Shown here piece after piece: positions 58,377 through 64,000 of a DNA stretch of 64,000 nucleotides. The translations under genes and the position numbers were made by a program. Source of the DNA: Camellia lanceoleosa (Eukaryota > Streptophyta > Magnoliopsida > Ericales > Theaceae); the NCBI GenBank assembly GCA_025200525.1, contig CM045762.1, forward strand, positions 83,977,893-84,041,892. Direction: 5' to 3'. A model generated the notes under the pieces. That model did no database searches. It saw nothing but the letters and a program-made list of their open reading frames with translations, and was not told where the DNA came from. Position 1 is the stretch's first letter, and each line of letters begins with the position of its first letter.

Positions 58377-58437
58377 TTGACTCGGTCACTTCCACAGAAA
58401 CCTTCACGTGCTTTCGTTGGAGCTGCCGAGTTTGACC
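58377..58437. promoter_or_regulatory. W-box / G-box / W-box cluster upstream of the receptor kinase
   Basis: TTGACT at 58377-58382, CACGTG at 58405-58410 and TTGACC at 58432-58437, 173-233 bp upstream of the start codon of the minus-strand gene. W-boxes (TTGAC[C/T]) bind WRKY factors and G-boxes bind bZIP/bHLH factors, so defence or stress control is plausible. Regulation is inferred from motifs only. Confidence 0.45.
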
Positions 58438-58599
58438 CGGTACCCTTCCACCATTACTATCTGTATGGGGTGGAAATTTATATCAATGATTAAAATTTTG
58501 TTGGTCGAATGCCTAGAAAATTTTGTTTTTATTTTTTTATTTTTATTTTTTTTGATTTTTCTATTTGTTGTGGTGTGATGGTTTGGTTGTTATTTTTTT

Positions 58600-59040
58600 T
58601 ATTATTATTTTTTTGTTGGATTGTGTGGGTTTTTTCTTTTTTTTTCTTTTTTAGGGTGGTTATTGTGTAGGGATGTGTCAAAAAAATTAAATATCCCTTA
58701 TCAACTTAGCCTTTGTGGTTTAATAAGATAAATAAGTTGGATTGGACTGGTTAGGTGATAAAATTGACTAATCAGTTAGGCTACTGGTTAAAATTTATTA
58801 ATTCTATATAGTTTTGTACAAATCCCTACTATATTTTTATTTCAAATCAGGAAAACTCGAAGGAAATTGAAATGGTAGCAACCTAATTAATCAGTCAATT
58901 TTATCATCTAACCAATTCAACCCAACTCACCCACCTTATTAAACCATACAAGCTAAGTTGGTACGGAATATCTAATTTTTTGACACACCCCTACACATAA
59001 CCATCATTCCACACACAAAATAATAATAATAATAATAATT
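58600..59040. mobile_element. Large foldback element upstream of the receptor kinase
   Basis: Two arms of about 200 bp, inverted. Shared landmarks are GGTTATTGTGTAGGGATGTGTC / GGTTATGTGTAGGGGTGTGTC, AAAAAATTA, CAACTTAGC, GGTTTAATAAG and CTAACCAATTCAACCCAA / TTGGATTGGACTGGTTAG, around a 70-base loop near 58800-58870. AT microsatellites mark the outer ends. It is probably a hAT-like MITE, but no target duplication was found. Confidence 0.7.
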
Positions 59041-60496
59041 TGAGACATTCAAACTTCGATTTGTCGAGACGCATACCACTGCTCCATATCAATATCATTT
59101 GAAAAAATTACAAATTAGTGCACATTTCGAAAAAATTACAAATTAGTGCACATTTATAAAAAGAATCTATGATTATTAATATTTATAAAATTTGTCACTC
59201 ATTTGTAATTATATATATATATATATTTATTTATTTATTTATTTTTGAGTTAATTATCTAAAAATCTTACTTATAAATGTTATGATAGCTCAGATCCTAT
59301 TTAAGATTTTTTGAACCAATAAGTCCTATTTAATAAAACTGATAATGTTATCAGTTTTTCTTTTTTTTCTAATTTTAAAACTACGAATATTATCAATTTT
59401 ACATAATAATGTTCTAAACAATTGTTTAGCTAACTGATAAAAAAAACAGAGTATGAGATTAAACATTTTTGTCTTTCTACTGCTTGGTTTGATTCAACTA
59501 CTTAATACAATGAAGAATATTAACAGTTTTTCTTTTTTTCTAATTTTAAAACTGAGATTATTATCAGTTTTTCATTTTTAAAGTTTTTTTTTCTTCTAGT
59601 TTTGCACATCAATGTTTTATCATCATGCTCCTTTATAGACACAAAATTTTCAATTTTGCACAAAAAACTAATTTAGTTTTTTCAATTTTTTCAAAAAAAA
59701 AATATATATATATCAATGTGTTTGGTTTCAATCTTTTGAATTCAGTTTTCTGAAATTTGTGTTTTTTATTTTTCGTATTTTTTTTGTTTTTAATGAATAT
59801 TTTTAAAATTTTAAGAAATTTTTTTTACTTTTTTAGATACACCTTATTTAAATGTATCTAAATAGTGAAATATTTGTGAAAAAATATTTTAAAAATTAAT
59901 AAATACACAAAAATACAAAAAATGTACTGGATTTTCATATTTATTTATTTTTGGTATTTAGTGTATTTTTTAAAGATTTTTTCACAAATATTTTTTTTTT
60001 GAAGCGTATTTATGTTAGGTGTATCTAAATATTAAAAAAATGCTTAAAATATTTAAAAAATTCATAAAATATTAAAATACAAAAAATAAAAAAAGTAAAA
60101 TTTCCTGAAATCAATTTTCTGGAAACCAGAACTAAACAAGCTTAGTTTTTTTTATTTTTTATTTTTTAGTTTTTTTCAATTTGAAAGTTAATATTTTAAA
60201 GCTTTAAAAATCAAAATAAATGTCAAATCATCATGTTCTTTTATAAATAATCATAAATGATGAACAATCATTATTTGAAGGATAATTTCGACTATTAAAA
60301 ATTTAATGGAAGTTGAAGATCTAAAAAATCTTAGTTAGAACTTAATAGAGTTTAAGTACATAAATTATAACTTGTGTGTAAATACTCCAATTTTTTGTTT
60401 TTTGCATATCATTTTCCAATTAAGAGCATGTTGTCTCTGGTTTCAGTTGGCCCATGCGATTCATCAACAGTCTCATTTCAATGTTTTGTTTCATTA
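59041..60496. other. AT-rich DNA, no gene
   Basis: Poly-T/A runs, a TA microsatellite (59210-59226), and GATAATGTTATCAGTTTTTCTTTTTT-like words repeated at 59340 and 59515-59575. The second words resemble the interior of the MITE at 28967. No coding region seen. Confidence 0.5.
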
Positions 60497-60656
60497 ATTT
60501 TGTAACTCTCTATGTATATATCGTCTATAAAAAAATTAAATTGATTGGATAATTATAGTTATATTATTTTGATATGATAATAAATATGATTATAATTATT
60601 AAATCAATTTAATTTTTTTACAAATGGCCTACACTATACATAAAAAATTACAAAAT
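60497..60656. mobile_element. Small hairpin MITE
   Basis: 160 bp. The left arm TTTTGTAACTCTCTATGTAT..AAAAAAATTAAATTGATT and the right arm (reverse) TTTTGTAATTTTTTATGTAT..AAAAAAATTAAATTGATT fold almost fully on each other. Confidence 0.7.
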
Positions 60657-60928
60657 AAATTATTTGTAGATTGAAGATAAATTTTGAACAAAATCTTAAA
60701 CAAATGTGAACAAAATTCCAAAGATTTGATAAATAAACGAATATTTGTGGTGAGAAATAAACGAATCAAATCTTGGGCCTAACTAGTTCACATTTGTAGA
60801 TTGAAGATAAATTTTGTATTTTCAAGTTCTAGTATTTATATCGTGGGTTAGATTTCTCCCATATTCACATCTTAATGTAAAAGAATATAAGGAAACTATG
60901 AAGTCCATCATAGACCTTGTTTTAATAA

Positions 60929-61182
60929 TCCAAACCGTTCACTTTTTAGGACGCGTTAAATAGAATATTCATGCAAAAAATTAAGATGATAGGATATCGA
61001 TAACTATATGTTTAAACCAAATTTGAATTATAAAAAAAGGATTGTTATTTGTGAAATATAATTTGCCGTCCGTTTTTTTTAAAACAAATATGATTTAAAC
61101 ATATAACTACTAATATCTAATTATTATAATTTTTTATATGAATATTCTACTCAACAAATCCAAAAAAAGTAAATAGTTCAAA
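60929..61182. mobile_element. Second hairpin MITE
   Basis: The arms 60929-61027 and about 61085-61182 are inverted copies of each other. Shared words are TAGAATATTCAT, AAAAAATTA, ATATGTTTAAA and TTTGAAC/AACCGTTCAC. The interior is AT-rich. Confidence 0.7.
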
Positions 61183-61303
61183 TCACCGAAATCGGTTTAA
61201 AAATAGGCTTACCAAGCCTAAACATCCTCTAAAGTTGAGATGATAACTTGAGAAAAAGCCATAACTCTGAGGAAATTGCTATAGTACACATTCCTATAGA
61301 TTT

Positions 61304-61745
61304 TGTAACGCTCCCAAAATATTGGCACCCGATATATTTAGATTAACTCATATATGTGGTCCAAACCTCATTACTTTCAATTGTTAACATACAAAAATAT
61401 TGAGTATTATTGACATTTCAATAATTTAAAAATTCATACTAAAATCCTTATCCTTTCCTTAATAATATTCAACGTGAGATTTAACAAAAGAGTGACCACA
61501 TGCATTAATATTTTCATTATCCTTAAGATATGAATCTATAGCATGTGATAATAATAAGTTAAAATAATCTAAATACAAATTAACGCCTTAATAGCTACAA
61601 GTTCCAAGGCTTTGCCAGGTTACAACAAAGAGGTTTCAAATCCATGCATAGATAGCCCTTGGCTTGCAAAACAAAACAAAACAAATAAATAAGTTGGCTT
61701 AGTTATAAAATTTGTGAAAATGCGTGGAATTTCAGGGACGTGACA
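61304..61745 (+). repeat. Short LTR (442 bp) inserted next to Tat integrase scrap
   Basis: It starts TGTAACGCTCCC and ends GGGACGTGACA. The flanks GATTT (61299-61303) and AACTT (61746-61750) agree at three of five bases, and the two differences are transitions, so a target duplication is possible but not proven. It looks like a solo LTR of a gypsy element. Confidence 0.6.
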
Positions 61746-61906
61746 AACTTCTCCCAACCATGTCTTTGAGCCAATATGCCCCAGTTCCGGCGATTGAATC
61801 AATGTAGTAAGGGCCGTCCCAGTTGAGGCCTAATTTTCCATCTGCCGGATTTTTAGTAGCAGGAAGTACTTTCTTAAGGACCAATTCTCCAGGCGTATAA
61901 TTGTAA
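61746..61906 (-). pseudogene. Fragment of Tat-type Ty3 integrase C-terminus
   Basis: The minus-strand reading gives P-G-E-L-V-L-K-K-V-L-P-A-T-K-N-P, then KLGLNWDGPYY and GAYWLKDM, a close match to the conserved integrase C-terminal module of plant Tat/Ogre-type elements (GDLVLRKV..KLGPNWEGPY..GTYRLED). About 54 codons remain. It lies between two LTRs (61304-61745 and 61912 onward). The parent element is otherwise lost, and may or may not be the one whose gag is at 44146-45081. Confidence 0.8.
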
Positions 61907-61911
61907 TAACT

Positions 61912-64000
61912 CTGACCTCCGATTAATGCTAATCCATGATTAGTTATGCCTAACAGTAATTTAAAAGAAATCCGAAATTTATTTGCATATGTATTGCATT
62001 ATCTTTGCGTTTCTATCTGTTTGCCATAAAATGATCTATTCATGTTTAGACTTTGAACTGCGAATTGAAAGCCTTATCGGCGCCCGATTTCGAAATTGAT
62101 TAGTGTTTCATACTATTTAGAATATATGTGATTTTATGGTAGATTTAATTAAAATTCGATTTGGTATGATTAAATTAGATTAAATAATGGTAAATTACAT
62201 TAGTTGACTTATTTACCAAAATGCCACTTAGTGGACCACTTTGTTAAACTTTGTCTTGAGCTTGAATTCGTGTCATTTGCTCATTTTCTTGTGACCAAAC
62301 CGAGAGAAGGAGAGTGTAGGAGAGAACAACTTGATTTCAACTAGGATTTGACTTGAAGTTAGAAGAATTGAAGAGAATCTGCATATTTGAGCTTCCATAC
62401 CTAGAATTGAAGACCTAAGGTAGGGAGTTCATCCTTTTAATTATGAATTTGAGTTTTCCTTGCTAGATTCATGGTGAAATTGGTATTTAAAGTCTAGACT
62501 TAGCTTAATGTGTGGTTTTGAGAGTTAATCTATGCATGCATGCATAAATTTCCTCGTTTTGAGTTTGAACTCTAAGATTCCTTCCTTGCATGTGTTAATT
62601 TCACTCACATTACGGTCATTTAACTTGTTTTCCATCAAAGTATCAAGTTTGATTATGTTTTGGAGGGTTTGAATTCAAAGAGGTTCTTGCATGTTGAATT
62701 AATAGCATATTCATAAAGTTCATGTTGATTTTGCACAAATTGGGTTACTCTTGGGCCATGATTTCTTGAAATGATTTTTAATATATGTTGTTTTATGAGT
62801 TATTATATGTTTTCTCAAATGCGTATACCCAAAAGTTTGTGTGTTTTGCAGTCTGCTCGAGCGGGGGAAGTCACGCTCGAGTGAGAGTCTGTGTCATACG
62901 CTCGAGCGAGGGTCGAGCGCCCGTCGAGCGTGAATTTTATGCATCCAGCACTTTTTCATAAGTTTGTAGTTCGCTCGAGCGGGGAAGTCTACGCTCGAGC
63001 GGAGCTTCTTTGTCTACATGTTCGCTCGAGCGGGGAAAGCCACGCTCGAGCGTGGACCTTATCTTCAGCAAAATTTGAGAAATGATTTTCAATGCATTTT
63101 TGCATCCTCATTCCATCCTAGGCATTCCTAGGCCATGTTTAAGACCCCATAATGAGGATAAGAGATTAGAAACACACTAAAAGTCAACAAAATAAGTTTT
63201 GTACAATTAGAACGTGTGTTTCAAGTGTGCATTTGTTATGTGTTGTGTAGGTCACACGCCACGTACCGTTCGATCAAGTTTACTCCGTCTGTTTGTCTCA
63301 AGGCCCACTGTGAGTAATAACTCTGTAAAGTTATGTTCAACTTAAGTATTTTTTGACTGGTATGGTATAATGTGTTTTCTGAAATGCTATCTTACGAATT
63401 ATGAATGAATGTCCAATTTTCTGAAAAGTATTTGTGGCACCCTTAGTTCACGTAGCCCTCGCCCGGAGGTAACAATACCGCGGCCAATCTGCACGTAGCC
63501 TTTGCCTTGGGGTAACAATACCATGGTTACTTGCGCGCAAGATATGGACCTTTATGGTCGTTGGTACCAACTATGCATGTGGGTCTCTGGACCAAATTGA
63601 TCTGATAGCTAATGGGTGTACCACGTATGATCTTATACAAAATCTGATTATGAACATGAGTGTGTATCTAAATCTATTTTTGTTTTGATATCTGAATATG
63701 TTCTGATTTAAATACTGGATCCTAACTTGTGCTGGACATCATTCATAAAACCCCTTACTCTGTTATTATTCACTGAGCTTCCGCTCACAGTTTATATTAT
63801 GTATGTAGGTGAGCCGGCGGGTGATCAGGGCCAGAGTTGACGGCCTTCTGTTCTGTTTTTGTCAGCGAACCGTTGTGCCTCCCGAGGAGGTTTCGATTGA
63901 AGTCTCATTATATGGCTGTTTTTGTATTCATGCTAGTCTCTGTGACTGTCTTGTAAAGTCAAGTCTTGAGATGTGTACTTCTGTAAATACTTTGTAAATA
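61912..64000 (+). repeat. Family 1-like LTR, cut off by the window end
   Basis: It starts TGTAATAACTCTGACC and runs past the end of the window. Its last kilobase parallels 4260-5600 of the LTR at 2212: paired palindromes, then GTAGGTCAC..., then CACTGAG..GCTCACAGTTTAT...GTAGGTGA and GTTGTGCCTCCCGAGGAGGTT-like blocks. It carries the densest palindrome cluster (62854-63052) and two minisatellite units (63450-63535). Whether it is a solo or a 5' LTR cannot be seen. Confidence 0.75.
62854..63052. promoter_or_regulatory. Cluster of paired CGCTCGAGCG palindromes
   Basis: Pairs at 62854-62863/62874-62883, 62972-62981/62992-63001 and 63023-63032/63043-63052, each with exactly 10 bp between, and a fourth irregular pair at 62899-62930 (12 bp). 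Spacers read GGGGAAGTCA, GGGAAGTCTA and GGGAAAGCCA. The nature of the site is inferred, not known. Confidence 0.75.

Overview
The window looks like a repeat-dominated stretch of a eudicot plant nuclear genome, possibly a woody rosid (the lineage is inferred from overall character only). It is AT-rich and full of LTR retrotransposons, MITEs and foldback elements. Only two loci look like ordinary plant genes: a small wound-induced-protein family gene at 12488-12727 (+) and a G-type lectin S-receptor-like kinase at 55689-58204 (-), whose reading frame is broken near its transmembrane segment. No rRNA, tRNA, CRISPR or organelle sequence was seen.

Layout. 1-2211: decayed 3' end of a Ty3/gypsy element (gag zinc knuckle, polypurine tract), followed by its 3.6 kb 3' LTR (2212-5820). 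5821-about 10048: leader, primer-binding site and about 3.4 kb LTR of another Ty3-type element on the minus strand. 10049-14831: genomic island with the wound-induced gene and several MITEs. 14832-30043: an old Ty1/copia element (minus strand) with two LTRs, whose gag and pol are interrupted by two solo LTRs (18261-21805 and 23598-26763) that still carry 5-bp target duplications. 30044-about 33290: a second, different copia element (minus). 33705-34589: hAT element with 8-bp target duplication. 36100-37879: CACTA-like element with 3-bp target duplication, and further CACTA arms up to about 38800. 38800-42469: featureless AT-rich DNA. 42470-49011: three Ty3 pieces, including Tat-type gag and LTR, and a gypsy LTR with primer-binding site. 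49032-51297: another solo LTR. 51298-55688: inverted repeats and MITE-like DNA. 55689-58204: receptor kinase. 58205-61303: foldbacks. 61304-64000: two LTRs bracketing a scrap of Tat integrase.

The most unusual signal is a regulatory-looking motif shared by several different LTRs: pairs of the 10-bp palindrome CGCTCGAGCG separated by exactly 10 bp, seen at nine places, with degenerate copies elsewhere. A different LTR carries its own array of GTCGACACC-N9-GGTGTCAAC dyads, four copies with an invariant 9-bp spacer, just upstream of a TATA box. Such fixed spacing in otherwise decaying repeats suggests protein-binding sites or hairpin elements worth testing.
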